From Verticillium longisporum (Eukaryota; Ascomycota; Sordariomycetes; Glomerellales; Plectosphaerellaceae): a DNA stretch of 64,000 nucleotides. The notes under the pieces are model-generated. The model worked only from the letters and a program-made list of their open reading frames with translations, searched no databases and was not told the origin of the DNA. Within the stretch, counting starts at the first letter, position 1, and each line of letters begins with the position of its first letter. The translations under genes were made by a program, and so were the position numbers. Below are positions 25,312 to 37,753 of the stretch, one piece after another. Location: NCBI GenBank assembly GCA_019188255.1, contig JAETXT010000005.1:5952001-6016000 (forward strand), in the 5' to 3' direction.

Positions 25312-27978
25312 ATGGGCAACTCCAATACAAAGGAGTCTCGTCCCGAGCCTTCCGGCGCCTCCGGCCGGCTCTCCCAGGCGCCCTCACATGAGCTCGCCGC
25401 CGCCAGCCGACCGAACGAGCAACCTGTTCCTCCTTCCGACCGTAGCAGGAATAGGCAAAGCCGGTTTACAATAGGCGAGCTCAATCTTCTTGGCCTGGGC
25501 TCAACGGGGGCTAACAACAGAGAAGAGGCGCCCTATGAACGAAGGGAAACGAAACAGGAAAGGGAGGCGAGACGCCTCGAGAAGGAAAGAACGGCCCGTG
25601 AAAAGGAGCGTGAACGGAGTATGAAAGAGGAACATGTCGACGGAGGATATCTGGTCACACTTGGCGTCTACACCGGACCCGAAGACTTCAATAAGCAAGT
25701 CGTCAGGCAGCTTCAGGTATGTCACCCCTCGTGATATCTGGTATCTGCCAGCCATGATACTGACCAGGAATCGCCAGCTCGACCGTAAAATCGCGCCTTT
25801 CTGGCGAGGCCCCGACGACAAGGATGACAGCTGGACCGAATACCAGCTCGTCTGCGCTGGTCGAGGTCTTCCCATCCCCGCTGCCGACGAGCAACCCCCG
25901 GAAGACCTTGTCCCTGCAGCTCCGACGCCAGTTTCGGCCAATGCCTCTTCGCAAAACCTCGCAAATCTGACCGTGCCCATGGGCCCTCGCTCGTTGTCTG
26001 TTGAGTCTGACTACAGCACATCCGCGGCCAACGCCGGCTCGGCTCTTGCCTCGCCGACCACGAACCCAAAGCGGTCGAGCTCTCCTTTCAAGCCCCGTGC
26101 AAAAGCCCTTGCTGCGGCTCTCAGCGGCAGTTCGCGCAATAACTCTTCAGCCAATATTGCGCCTCGTGAGATCACCTTACCACATGACCCCTTCGTCAAT
26201 GGCCAGCTCCTCGAGGTCTTTCTCTACAAAGATGCTTCCGAGTGTCCCATCTGCTTCATGTACTACCCCCGTACCTCAACCGTACCCGCTGTTGCGACCA
26301 GCCGATTTGCAGCGAATGCTTCGTCCAAATCAAGCGACCCGAACCACATTACCCAGAACACCACGGCGAACCAGGCGAGCCAGGTCAACCGCAGGCGCCC
26401 AACCCGGAGCAGAATCCGGAGATGCTCATCTCAGAACCCGCTGCGTGTCCCTATTGTCAACAGTCCGAATTCGGTGTTACGTACGAGGCACCACCCTTCC
26501 GCCGCGGCCTCGCGCACGCCATGCCACCGCTGAGCTCGCATAACACGGCCATGTCGTCACAGAGTTCGCTCAGCTCAACCATGCCCGGATCTCCGCCCAC
26601 CGGCAGAAGGCGCACGCAGAGCCTGTCCGCCAATGCGCCAAACGTCATTGCTACCGACCGTGTCCGCCCCGATTGGTCTAGTAAGCTCGCCGCACAACGG
26701 GCGCACCAAGCCAGGCGCGCTGCTGCCGCCACGGCGCTACACACGGCCGCTTTCCTCATCGGCGAAAACCAACCACAACGTGGTTTCGCTTTTACTCGGC
26801 CTGGACGCTTCAGCAGACGCAACACCGGGCAGAACAGCCCATCCGCCAACCCTGGCGACGAAAGCCCGTTGGCACATGACGGCGAGGATCCGAACAGCAT
26901 GGAGCCGGGCCCTCGCGGATCGTCTGGTCGTGGTATTCTCGGTCGCCGAAGCCGCATGGACGAGCTTGAGGATATGATGTTTATGGAAGCTGTCCGACTT
27001 TCTCTCGCTGCCGAAGAGGACCGAAAGCGGAAACAGGAAAAAGCCGAGCGCAAGGATGCCAAGAAGCGGGAGAAGGAGGAGCGAAAGGCAGCGAAAAAGG
27101 CCGAGAAGCAAGGCCATTTTTACAACGGAGGCAGCTCTGCTAGCGCCAGCAGCTTGTCTCTCGGATTCGGCAGACGTCGTGGCAACAGCACGACCAGCAA
27201 CCTTCGCATGGAAGCAACCCAGAACGCGCAGACCAGCTCGACCAAGGTCAACGAAGTGCCTGGCGGGTCGCCCACCAGCCCGACACCACCTATGGAAACC
27301 GGCGACAAGGGCAAGGGCATCGATCGTAGACAGGCTGAATCGGAAGGCGTCGACAGCACAGCTACCCAGAGCAGCTCGACAGTACCCTCGCTACCGATCC
27401 CCACGACGAGCCGCGGTCCGTCCCACCTCAGACAAATGAGCAACGCCTCATCGATATCCTCCTCTCTCGCTGACAGCGCGGCTGGGAGCTACTCGAACAC
27501 TGGCTACCTCGATGGTAACAACCCTCGAGGAAATGGGACCAGCTCGGGTGCGCGGGGCGAAGAAGCCGACCGCGACGCTACAGAGCCCATGTACAACTTC
27601 CGCAGCCTGGCAGAGATGGTGGGCGTCGACATTGAGAATGGCGAAAGCTTGGCACGAGCTGGGGACACGAACAACGGCTCAGCGACCAAGAAGAGAGACG
27701 ATGACGATGCCCCTGAAGCCGAACAAGTAGAGGATGTCCGTCCTACGAAGCAGCAGCCGGTCGAGGATAGCGTGGCGACGCTCAAACCCCCACCCACGAT
27801 AATCGAGCTGCCTGAAGAACACGGAGAGACGAGCGTCACCAGCACGCCCATCAGCGATATATCGACGCCTGAGGTTATGATCACGCCGGAGACACCAGCA
27901 CCTCTCGACGACGAAGAGGGCGAGTCAAAGAAACTGGGATACTCAATGGTGGAGAGGTCACCAGCTATCACACACTGA
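25312..27978 (+). CDS. sip5: Sip5 homologue (SNF1-interacting protein), with one single-base frameshift
   Basis: Homologue of yeast Sip5, described as linking the Snf1 kinase and the Glc7 phosphatase in glucose signalling. Exons 25312..25716 and 25778..27978 (61-nt intron, branch TACTGAC); about 868 aa. N-terminus MGNSNTKES could be myristoylated (inference). Charged helix near residues 75-110, then the family zinc-binding domain: ECPICFMYYPPYLNRTRCC / DQPICSECFVQIKRP / ACPYCQ. The frame breaks in the middle of this domain, at C5 26266-26270 between YYP and the next PYLNRTRCC; one extra C restores it. After that come a coiled, Lys/Glu-rich stretch (AEERKAAKKAEKQ-like) and long low-complexity Ser/Thr/Pro tail. 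Preceded by a very long leader region. Confidence 0.9.
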
Positions 27979-28245
27979 GCTAGCATTTGGAGACGGGGGC
28001 CAGCATTGGGCCACAAAGCTTGCATTTGTCCGTGATGGGAGTAAGAGTGCTGAACATTTGGGCGTTTGGGGCTTGTCTATGAAGTCTTTTAGAGTATGGG
28101 GATTGGGCGCTCAGCGTGTGCTGCGCTGTATTTGTAAGACTGCTCACTTCCTGTCACGATGGGCAAAACTTTATTGGGAATACATTTGGGAATGCAGCGT
28201 GATTAATTCACTCTCCTTGTGATATTTATTCATAATTCGTTAAGC

Positions 28246-29499
28246 TTACGCGGCGCCAGTGAGAACAGGCGCAACGCTTTCTGTGGAAACGAGGTCGCGT
28301 TGAGCCTCAACCAGCAAATTTGAGCCATCGTCACTTGCTGCGCCAGGTGCGGAATCCAGATCCGTCGGTAGCACGCCAAACTCGGACCGTGTGTTGACAA
28401 AGTCGGCTTGGGGGCTCTCCCAGCTATAGTTGCGCCATCCGCCCAGCGCAGGCCACATGCTCTCCTCGACAAGCTTTCGGATTCTCTCGTCGAGTGCCAC
28501 GGCGGCCTCCTCCTCTGCTGTGCGGACCGCGGGTGCCGGTCGCTCGGCCACGTCGATCGCCAGCAAAACGTCCTGCCACGCACGATTCGTCTCCTCGAGT
28601 TCCCGGGCGTTGGTAACGCCCATGACGCTGACGCCGATCCTGCGCGTATTGCCGCCGCCGGCAGTCGTGCCGAAGCGGGCACCCTTGCGGGCCCACGTAG
28701 ACATGGCCCAGTGCAGGGCGACCTTTTCGAGCGACGAGCCCTCGGCGACGGCCAAGGGCCCAATGTCGCGACACGCGGTGCGCAAGGGCCGCGGGGCCGG
28801 GTGCCAGGTAGCCTGGGGCCCAGCGTCGGCGCCGCGGGTCGTGAGGAGGCCCATGGAGAGCATGCTGGCGTTGGTGACGACGGAGACGCCGGCGGCGTCG
28901 AAGCGGTCGAGGAGGCTGGTGTCGGAGGCGAGCGTGTCGTTCTGTATGCAGAGGTGGCTGTAGGACTGGACGGCGTCGAGGGGCTCGCCCGTCTCGCGCA
29001 GGATCATCTCGGCGAGGTCGGCGAGGACGACGGGCGGGTAGCCGGAGATGCCTACATAGCGGAGGAGGCCCTGGCTGCGCAGGGCGCGGAGCTCGCGGAC
29101 GGCGGCGAGGACCTCGGCGGGCGAGACAAACTCGACGTCGTGGCAGTGCACGAGGTCGAGGTACGGCGTGTGCAGGCGCGCCAGCGAGCGGTGGACCGAA
29201 TGGCGGATGTGAGCTGGCGAGTAGTCAAACGCCGAGGGACCGACGCGGCCGGCCTTGGTAATGAGGAAGAGCGAATCGCGGGGCGGCGCGAGAGCTGACA
29301 AGGCAGCGCCCACGAGGAGCTCCGAGGGACCATAGTAGGGTGATGTGTCGATGGCAGTTATGTTGGCGGCGAAAGCTGCGCGGAGGACAGGCAGCGAGAG
29401 GTTGTTGAAGTCGGGATTGGGGTGGTACTGGATGTTAAACGTCGCTGTGCCCAGGATAAGTGGCGGGATGACCGACGAGAGGGGTGGCAGGGCTGTCAT
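28246..29499 (-). CDS. Aldo-keto reductase, D-arabinose 1-dehydrogenase (NAD+) type
   Basis: Resembles yeast Ara2, which oxidises D-arabinose in D-erythroascorbate synthesis, and plant L-galactose dehydrogenase. Single exon, 417 aa. AKR hallmarks are all visible: LILGTATFN at the N-terminus, the catalytic tetrad Asp and Tyr in AIDTSPYYGPSE, Lys in LITKAGRVG, His in LDLVHCHDVEF, and a later cofactor-side region (VSVMGVTNARELEE). The last 80 residues extend beyond the barrel and are not recognisable. Convergent with Sip5, 267 bp apart. Intact, GC-rich. The exact sugar substrate is inference from family resemblance. Confidence 0.88.
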   Translation of the reverse strand: MTALPPLSSVIPPLILGTATFNIQYHPNPDFNNLSLPVLRAAFAANITAIDTSPYYGPSELLVGAALSALAPPRDSLFLITKAGRVGPSAFDYSPAHIRHSVHRSLARLHTPYLDLVHCHDVEFVSPAEVLAAVRELRALRSQGLLRYVGISGYPPVVLADLAEMILRETGEPLDAVQSYSHLCIQNDTLASDTSLLDRFDAAGVSVVTNASMLSMGLLTTRGADAGPQATWHPAPRPLRTACRDIGPLAVAEGSSLEKVALHWAMSTWARKGARFGTTAGGGNTRRIGVSVMGVTNARELEETNRAWQDVLLAIDVAERPAPAVRTAEEEAAVALDERIRKLVEESMWPALGGWRNYSWESPQADFVNTRSEFGVLPTDLDSAPGAASDDGSNLLVEAQRDLVSTESVAPVLTGAA

Positions 29500-31721
29500 G
29501 TTGATATTGCGGGAGGAGAGGCAGCCGACAAGATCCGAGAAACGAGCATGAAAAGGAAAGGAAGAAATGGAGGGACAGAAGAGAAAGGAAGGAAAGGCAC
29601 TTGTGAGAAACTAAGAGGGGGGCGGCCGGGAGGAAAATGCGGCAACGCCAAAGTGAAGGTATCGCGACCGACGCGCAAAATGCGCCCGAGACGATCCGAC
29701 TGGATGGAGGGGCAATCAAGCACGTCAGCGCGATTCGCATGCGTTAGTTTTAGTTCGCCAAGCCAGGACAGGCCTAGGGCCCGAGATGGAGGACACCGAG
29801 AGATCTCGCGCTTGGGTGGCTGGAAACAGAACAGGGGCAGACAAAGATAGATTGGTGTGAGGCATTATCGATGATGAAGTGGTCGACTTTTACGCTATCA
29901 TCGAGGCGGAGGAGGGTCCAGGGAACAAGGGACAAGTCAGGTAAGTAGCTTATATGAAGCTGATACAGGCTCAGTCTGTACAACGTACACCTAAACTTAC
30001 CATCTAGGTAATGCACCTGCACCAGCCGGCCGGAAGGGTTACGTGTATGAGGGTAGAGAAGGGATTTCACGGCTTCTCCAGCCGACAGCCATCGGTGATG
30101 GTGGTGCTCTAACGCGATTGATTGACCAGCCTGACACTCGCCCGCGTGACAGAGTGCAGCAGACAAGGCACTCAGCGCCGGCCACGTCTAGCTGTGGCTT
30201 GCGCGGTGAAGTAACAGGTGCATTTCGTTATTCTCGAGTGATCGTGGTGTGGAGATGGCAGGGAGTCGATGACGCCCTCATCCAAGGTTTGAAGGGGGGG
30301 CTCCGCCCATGTGAATTATGCTCTGCGCGGAGGAGGTACCTTGGAGGCGACGTCTGCTGCAAAGGGTACTGAGCTTATCCAGGCTTCTGGTCAATCGGGT
30401 GTGTACTGGAGATCAAGGGTCCACGCAACTGGCGTTTCCGGCACTTCGTTGACAAGTAGACGCCGCCGAAGGCTATGCCCTGACACGTTTTTCGTCTGGC
30501 CGTCTTCGGTGCCAGCTTCTTGACACCGGCACCATCACGTGCATGGTGATGGAAAATCTCCGAGCAAATCCCTCTTGTAGTCGGTAGATAGCATACCACT
30601 ACGATTCCCCCACCCCGCAACCTTCCGCTTACTATCGAGCCAAGGTATGTCCTCGATGTGTCCACCTCCTCGTCTCCCCCTTCGGCACTTGAGCCTGCAG
30701 TGCCCTGCTTCCCGTGCCTCGATTGGGGTCCTACGTTTTCTTGGGCGCAACGGCATTGGCGCACGGCGTCTACGGCCACTGAACGTATTGTAATGAGAAC
30801 CGTAGTCGTAGTGATCCATCGATGCCTGGTCAGCATTCTTCGCTCCACCGCTTCCGTGTCTTGCTAACATTCCGGAGCCCGCAGTTCGACGTGCTGACCA
30901 TGTCGTAAAGCACATTCTCTCAAAACAAATCACAGGGTTACCCCGCGTCCTCTCAGCACTCCCCGCGTGTACGATAAGATTTCCTTGTACTGTACACCCC
31001 CTGTTGTCATCATATCGTAGTACTACCTCACTCGAAGTCGTGGCCCATCTTGAGAACGTCCTACCTATTTGGGCAGCCTCCGTCCCATTGCGTCCTCGAA
31101 TCACCCTCCCCATATTGGTCATCCATTAGGCTAAAGCTTCCAGCGTTGGTGGTCACACTCGAAATGATCTGCGTTCCATTAGTCGAATGCCACTTTACGA
31201 TATGGCTCCTTCAATCATCACCAGGTGCCATTGGTACCCCCGCGTGCTGTGACCCGGCCGGATCACCTCAAGCATTACTATTTACCCTCCCAATTAGCGA
31301 ATGGACCGAAACTACTTCATATCGAACTTCTTCCACTGCGACACCCTGCTATGAACTCGTCCTCTAGCACAGTCTTCGCTTTTCCGATAGATTGCGTGTA
31401 CCCAGGACATGATAAACCTGCCGCCGGCGCAGGCATCTCAAGTGAGGTTCTGCCGGCTTGGCTACCATCTTCGTTGCTCGATCGTCACATCAGCCTGCCC
31501 CCTTGGGTCTCCATTCCGAGCATTTTGCCATCAACAGGCTCAGTGTCTCGCCCTGTTGATTGCCGATGCCTGCTCCGCTCCGCTCCTGCCCAACATATGT
31601 GCCCTCCAAGGCCTACGCTCATTGCAAGGACTATTAAACGTACAATGGCGCTGCTGTCCTGTCCCGCCCGTGCCGGGATCCTGTCTCTGAATGCGTGTCA
31701 ATACTCCCAAGGTCTGCCATC
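29500..31721. other. Intergenic, 2.2 kb
   Basis: No supportable gene. Minus-strand ORFs at 30375-31122 encode Arg/Gly-rich residues without a recognisable domain, and two frames overlap over most of the span. I treat this as promoter sequence for the two flanking genes, which point away from each other. Confidence 0.4.
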
Positions 31722-33938
31722 ATGCGTTGGTCGTCCATTCTAACAACGGTGGCCTTCGCCGGGTCTGGTAGGTCTTGTTTACATCCCATCTCGTCAGCAA
31801 CAGGTCACTGACGCGAGCAGCTACGGCCCAAACCACCACCTACCGTGACAGTCAAGGCCGCACCTTCTCCAGCTACACTGACCGCGCTGGCGTGCGTTAT
31901 GGTATCGCCATCCCGACTAGCGCTGCTCCAGGACAGTCATTCGACGCCATTCTACAAATCACTGCCCCCATCAGTATTGGCTGGGTTGGCTTGGCTTGGG
32001 GAGGTGGCATGACCTACAATCCCTTGAGCATCGTATGGCCCAACGGAAACGATGTCATGATCTCAGCTCGCATGGCCTTGTAAGTCTGCTTGGCTATCCG
32101 GCCTTGTTGCAAGATACTCATCCTGGCAGTGGCTATTCCGTCCCTCCGCCATACCCAGCTACCACCCATACTCTGCTCTCAGGATCTGGGGCCAACGCTA
32201 CTCATTTCACAGTCACGGCCCTCTGCCGCGGCTGCACCTACTGGTCCGTCCAAGGCTCCGATCCCGAGAGTCTGAACCCCAACGGCGAGAACTATCTTGC
32301 CAATGCCTATTCCACTGTGCCTGTCGACTACCCTGAGGAGGAACAAACGACGTTTGGGATTCATCAGGGCACCAGCCACTGGTACCACGACTTTGCGCTG
32401 GCGAAGCAGGCCGGCTTTGAGCAATGGGCTGGCAGCGGTGGAGGGGGGCCAGCACGACAACCCTGACAACTCGCTTAACCACGACCGCGATTACGACTAC
32501 AGATGTGCAGACAACACTAACAACAACCGTTACCCGTACTGGCTCGCCTCCGACCAGCGTAACAACCACCTCGACCGTCGCAGGGCCAACGCAGACCGGA
32601 GTCGTACCTCTTCCTGCCCCGAGCTCATGTCCCGGTGTCAGTGCTTGGCGGTCGAGCTTTGGGGTGGCCAGTGGATGGAGAGCCGTCAAGATTGCTGGCG
32701 GTCTTCGCACACCCCGCGGCATCGTGCTTGACTCCAACGGCAATCTACTTGTTGTCCAGTCCGGTCTCGGTGTCACAGTCCACACCTTTGGTTCTGATGG
32801 GTGCCTTTCCGGTAGTAAAACTCTCATCTCGAACCCAGCCCTCAATCACGGTATCTCCCTCACAGCCGACGGCACGAAGCTCTACGTCTCTTCAATGACA
32901 ACTGCCTTCGAGTACAGCTACAATGCCGCCAGCCAAACTGTAAGCGGCGAACGCACAGTCGTTAGGGCCATGAACCAGGGCGGCCACCCTTCGCGTACTC
33001 TCCTGATTCCACCTCAGACACCTCACCTACTGGTCATTTCACTGGGGTCATTCGACAATCTCGATCATCCAACAATCAACCCCGCAACGGGTCGAGCCAT
33101 CGTCAAAGTATTCGACCTGCGTAACGTGCCTTCAGGCGGCTACACCTTCAACACGCAGGGGTACCTGCTGGGTTATGGTCTGCGCAATGGTGTGGCACTC
33201 GCCGCTGATGGCGGCAACCAGTAAGTGACATGTCCCAGAATGCGACTTATCCTAACGCAACCAGGGTTTGGGAGGTAGAGAATGGCGCCGACCAGTTTCA
33301 ACGCACTGTCGGTGGCTCGTCATACGACATCCATGCCGACAACCCTTCTGAGGAGCTCAACTACCGTAAGACACCGTTCAGCCTCGAGCCATGAGCGTAA
33401 GCTAATCAGCGTAATAGTTGGTGATCCCGCCGTGGAGAACCGCAACTGGTACGGCTACCCGACGTGCCACAGCGTCTACGGAGCCAGCCAGTTCACTGAC
33501 AAGGCATTCCGCACGGGGGACCAGTTTGTTCTCACTCCCAACGCGACCTTCAATGACGAGGACTGTGCCCGTCGCGGTTCCGTTCCGCCGCGCCTCAGTT
33601 TTCAGGCCCATTCTGCGCCAATGGATGCTGCATTCGACCGTGCCACAGAGAACATGTTCATCACCTTTCACGGCTCCTGGAACCGGCCCGTTGCAACGGG
33701 CTACAAGGTTGTGCAGGTCGCGTTTCGGCGTGGGGCTAATGGCCAGTACGAACCTGTGGAGCCAGCCACGAGCATGACGGCGGCAAAAGATATCTTCTGG
33801 AGTCAAAATGAGGGGAGTTGCACCAGTAGCACATGCTTCCGACCTTGCGGCATCACCTTTGACCGGGCTTACTCGAGGTTGATCGTGGGCAGCGACCGGC
33901 CGTCGGAGGGAGAGCTTTTCATGTTGATCAAAACGTAA
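31722..33938 (+). CDS. Secreted cytochrome (AA8) plus PQQ-dependent sugar dehydrogenase (AA12) fusion, one frameshift
   Basis: Predicted extracellular oxidoreductase joining a cellobiose-dehydrogenase-type heme b domain to a pyranose dehydrogenase of the pyrroloquinoline-quinone class; such enzymes oxidise sugars and can pass electrons to lytic polysaccharide monooxygenases. Exons 31722..31767, 31821..32079, 32130..33220, 33265..33365, 33418..33938; about 672 aa. Signal peptide MRWSSILTTVAFAGS. AA8: QTTTYRDSQGRTF, IGWVGLAWGGGMTYNPL (probable heme Met), FGIHQGTSHWYHDF (candidate His ligands). A Thr-rich linker follows. AA12: LRTPRGIVLDSNGNLLVV, NHGISLTADGTKLYVSS, GYPTCHSVYG, FITFHGSWNRP, CFRPCGITFD. 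The frame breaks at G6 32443-32448 where the linker begins; one extra G joins the halves. No C-terminal CBM1 is present. Confidence 0.87.
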
Positions 33939-35473
33939 GAAGGCTCTTCTGGGAGGTGCATCAGGATCTGGATAGGCGTATACTTTACGTGGAGGAAACC
34001 GTCTGAAGACGCACACAAGGGGTCTAGTTCTTTTCCGTGGAGATATCGTGGAATCCCGTAACTTGCTTAAATGCCAGAGAAAATATTGTGAAAGCAATGT
34101 TCGAGCATGCAGGTTGGCCGTCTAATGCATTGGCTGGGTATGAGTCCCAAAGTCCTCGAAGCAGTTCTGTACGATAAGCTCTGGTTTATGAAAGGAGACC
34201 TTAATGCTCACGTTGCTCGGTACACGTGCTGTTGAGTCTAAGAACACACTTTTCGGACGTACCTTGTCTTCTAGAAGCGGAAAACCCAAAGCCTGGAATG
34301 TTACCTGGAGATGATAGTACTCGGAGAGAGCCTCTGGGCAGTCAGTAGTCATACAGAAAAAGCGGAGAAAGAGACGTGTTTGACCTTCAGTTGCGATGCC
34401 TAAATGACTACCCAAAATCGCAATGTCGTGTTATTCCATCTACCTGTCACGGTATCTCGCAGGTCGGGCAGGTAGTCGGTAGTGGGCTGTAGGGATTGAG
34501 GCCGCTCTTGAGCAAGACCAGATCAGAAAGACTTTACTGACAGAGTCAACGAGGGACTGAGTGCCTCGATCAATATTGGTTGAGCCACAATCTTGGCTTT
34601 GGCCAGGCGGTGATGTTTTCAAGCGGGTTTGCCGGGTATTTTCAGGTCGAAGGAGGGTAGTGCACGAGAGAAGCTTGTGTTCTCCACTGCCCATCCTGCC
34701 TTTATCTCGCCAGACTTGACTGAGTCTTGTTTCAAGGTTACTAGCAACTCGTGCGGAGGATTCGGATTCGCAGCGGCCTAAGTATCTGGGTCGCGGGGTG
34801 GCGAGACTACCGGGCCTGTAGATTGACATGCGGTGCTCGTCCTGTAGGGATCCCTGCCTTGTGTCGGAGTTGAGCAACTTCACCCCCGGCTCCAACACAT
34901 CACATCCACGTCAATGATGGCACAATAAGTGCGGCAGCGCGCGAATGGTTCCGCCGAGATTTCTGTTAGCTGCTACGAACACGATGTCAGAATGACGCAT
35001 AACTTGAATGTAGCACATGCCCAAGCATATATGGACGGAGAAGTCGCGTCAGAGAGCGACCCCAAGCAAAGACTTTTTTGTTGGCGCAGAGCCCTGCTTG
35101 AGTGAGGGTCAACAATTGTCTGAAAATTTGCCATAGCTAATGCAATTTCTCTGGTTACGACTTCCTGTCAAGTCAACGAGCCCGCAGGGACCTGGATCTC
35201 TATCAGAGACGTCAAAATCCAAATAGACAAAAGGCGGAGTGAGCTGTTGTTTCTGGACACCCATTTGTGGTGCACCACGCACATGCACCATGTTCCCTGG
35301 GCTGGGCTGGGCTGATATGGTGCGGCTCACACTGGGCCGAGCCGGGCCTGAGCCTTAGCAGGTGCCACAAAAACGCTATTCTGGACCATGACCTCCACTG
35401 CAACATCTCTGTGTCGTCGCGACATGCACCTTCCCACCTGTCAAGCACATTTGCAAGCTCTACCCACGCTTCA
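33939..35473. other. Intergenic, 1.5 kb
   Basis: No gene supported. ORFs of 97 codons (34122-34415, minus) and 152 codons (34440-34898, minus) lack domains, signal peptides or splice support. Presumed 3' region of the AA8-AA12 gene and promoter of Arp6. Confidence 0.4.
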
Positions 35474-36871
35474 ATGGCGGGCAAAAGGGGAAGCACGGCT
35501 GGACCCCGCCGTTAGTCAAGACGCTCGTTCTAGACAACGGTGGCTACACCATCAAGGCTGGTTTCGTAACCGACGAATCTGTGGGACAACCACGCGTTAT
35601 CCCCAACTGCATCGCCCGCGACCGTTCCAGGAAGCTCTACGTCGCGTCCGAACTGGACCAATGTCGTGATTTTGGCGAGGTTCAATTCAGGCGCCCGGTA
35701 GAGAAGGGCTTCATTGTCAATTGGGAGGCTCAGAGGGAGATCTGGGACCGCGAATTCTTCGACGACAAAGCTCCACAGAAATGCGATCCATCCGAAACGC
35801 GACTGCTTCTCGCTGAACAGCCCAACTCCCTTCCCGTGCTTCAGTCGAATACCGACCAGATCGTTTTCGAGGAGTATGGTTTTGCCAGCTACTATCGTGG
35901 CATCGGTCAGTCGGTGCGCTGCAGCTTCTGGGTTTTCACCACTGACGTTCCCTTCCTCAGGTCCCGCCTTTAACGCCTACCATGACATACAGGCTGTTCT
36001 CCAAACGCCTCGCGATCCAAGTACTGTTCCTACGACCCCAGCCGAGCTGGTCCTCGTCATCGACTCGGGATATTCTCAGACGACTGTCTTGCCTCTCCTC
36101 CACGGCCGCCCGTTTCACTCTGCCGTTCGCCGCCTCGACGTGGGCGGTAAGTTCTTAACGAACTACCTTACTCGCCTTCTCTCCCTCCGCCACTACGACA
36201 TGCGAAACGACGTCTACATCGTCAACGAGATCAAGGAAAAGGCCTGCTACGTGTCTCTCGGTTTCGACAGTGATCTGGAAAATACATGGAAGGGTACACG
36301 TGGCGAGAGGAGAGAGTCATATCTGACAGGAGGTGGTGTTGCCAAGGACTACGTGCTACCCGATTTTCACACTCGATCACAAGGAGTCGTGCGTGACTAT
36401 GACCCTGCCATGCACACAAAGGCCAGAAAGCTGGCGGCTCAGTCGAGTGACGTCAGCGAGGACCTCCTTACTTTGCGTAACGAGCGCTTCACTGTGCCTG
36501 AACTTCTGTTCAACCCCTCCGACATTGGCCTCTGGCAGTCAGGGCTAGCTGACCTCGTTATGCAGTCTCTCGACGAACTGCCGATTGGAATCTGGCCAGG
36601 CCTGCTGGCCAATATTGTTGTCGTTGGTGGGAATGCCTCGTTCGAAGGATTCATTCAGCGTCTTGAGAAGGAGCTCGTGAAGCGGGTGCCTGACGACTGC
36701 ATAGTACGTGTTGCCCGCCCAGCTGATCCAATCACCAGTACTTGGCTTGGCGCGGCGAACCTTGCCCGTCACGACAATCTGCCCAATATGTGTGTCACAA
36801 AGGCAGAATACGAGGAGCACGGCGGAAGTTGGCTCGCTCAAAAGTTCGGTTCGAGCTCGGCTATATGTTGA
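35474..36871 (+). CDS. arp6: Actin-related protein 6 (Arp6), with one single-base frameshift
   Basis: Nuclear actin-related protein, a core subunit of the SWR1 complex that deposits histone H2A.Z. Exons 35474..35905 and 35961..36871 (55-nt intron); 447 aa with one missing base restored. Start MAGKRGSTAGP; the frame then stops after 13 codons because of a short C run (C4, 35504-35507). One extra C leads directly into LVKTLVLDNGGYTIKAGF, the actin-fold phosphate-1 loop. Other family features: ESVGQPRVIPNCIARDRSRK, EKGFIVNWEAQREIWDREFF, LVLVIDSGYSQTTVLPLLHG, RRLDVGGKFLTNYLTRLLS, NIVVVGGNASFEGFIQRLE and DPITSTWLGAANLA near the C-terminus. These identify Arp6 rather than conventional actin. Confidence 0.93.
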
Positions 36872-37007
36872 GCGAGTCACAGCTGGGTTGCATGAAATGA
36901 CGTCCAACCTTTTGCAAGTTGATATTGGGGCTAGAATATCTGTCTATCAACGATAACGAAGCACGACATAACCACTGCCCTGCAGAAATCACAGCAGCCA
37001 GATCATC

Positions 37008-37753
37008 TTAAAAGGACGGGCCACCCTCGCACCTTCGCATGCACTCAGAAGACCCCTCCGAAGCTCCGGTGCCCACTGCCGGAATATTCTGGGCGAGGGC
37101 CGCGAATTGCGTGGCCAGTGGACTGTCGCCGAACGCCGCGGCCAGAATTTCTGATGGCAACCCAAACAGCCCGTTCGCAACGTTGTGCGTGCCAGCATCC
37201 TCGGAGCTCAGAGCGGAGACGAGCGTTGCGTTTTCACAGCCTGGTAAACATTAGCCCGAATCACATCAAGGACATTACGGAACCTGCCGGTGTTCTGCAT
37301 TGTATGCAGGCTGCCTGTGGGAAATATGGTCATTTTGCCCGGCGTCAGGATTGTCCGCACGAGGCGCGCACCGTTCTCCAGCGTCATGAAAGTCTCGGTG
37401 GTGCCCTCGACCGCGACGACGTAGTTTGACGCCCGAGGATGGTAGTGCGGCGGTAGCATCGCACAGGGCCCGAGGGTCAGCCAAGACATCGTCATGCCGT
37501 TGCCGATCGTCGCTGGAAAAGTTGCTGCATTGGCATTGACTACGCCACCAGGAGAGTAATTATGGAAGTCGCTTGCGAAGTAGTCGAACGTCCAATCACT
37601 GTCTTGAGAGAGAAGTTTGATCTTGTCAAGCTCGGTTGGGCTCAGCTTCAGACGACCCACGAGCGTGGGATTGACGGCTTGGTCGATGCCCTCCACCATG
37701 CCGATCAACAAGCTGAGGCATATTCCGTGAACGATAGAGGCGATCTTTAGCAT
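37008..37753 (-). CDS. Spherulin/germin-like cupin, secreted, with one frameshift
   Basis: Single-domain cupin of the spherulin-1 type found in fungi; biochemical role unknown. I start at 37753, where MLKIASIVHGICLSLLIGM is a signal peptide; the longer in-frame start at 37810 buries it. Cupin motif 1 is seen as GPCAMLPPHYHPRASNYVVA (metal-binding HxH and downstream residues) and motif 2 as MTIFPTGSLHTMQNTG. After VYQAVK the frame is lost at a run of four T on the + strand (37231-37234, A4 in the message); one extra base continues NATLVSALSSEDAGTHNVAN and GLFGLPSEILAAAFGDSPL to a stop at 37008, the typical C-terminal half of these proteins. Length about 248 aa. Confidence 0.85.

Noticed and set aside
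30375..31122. Minus-strand ORFs of 157 and 195 codons as a gene
   Set aside because: Two overlapping frames, Arg/Gly-rich, no domain, no signal peptide and no convincing splice model.
34440..34898. 152-codon minus-strand ORF
   Set aside because: No domain, charged and repetitive composition, isolated in an intergenic region.
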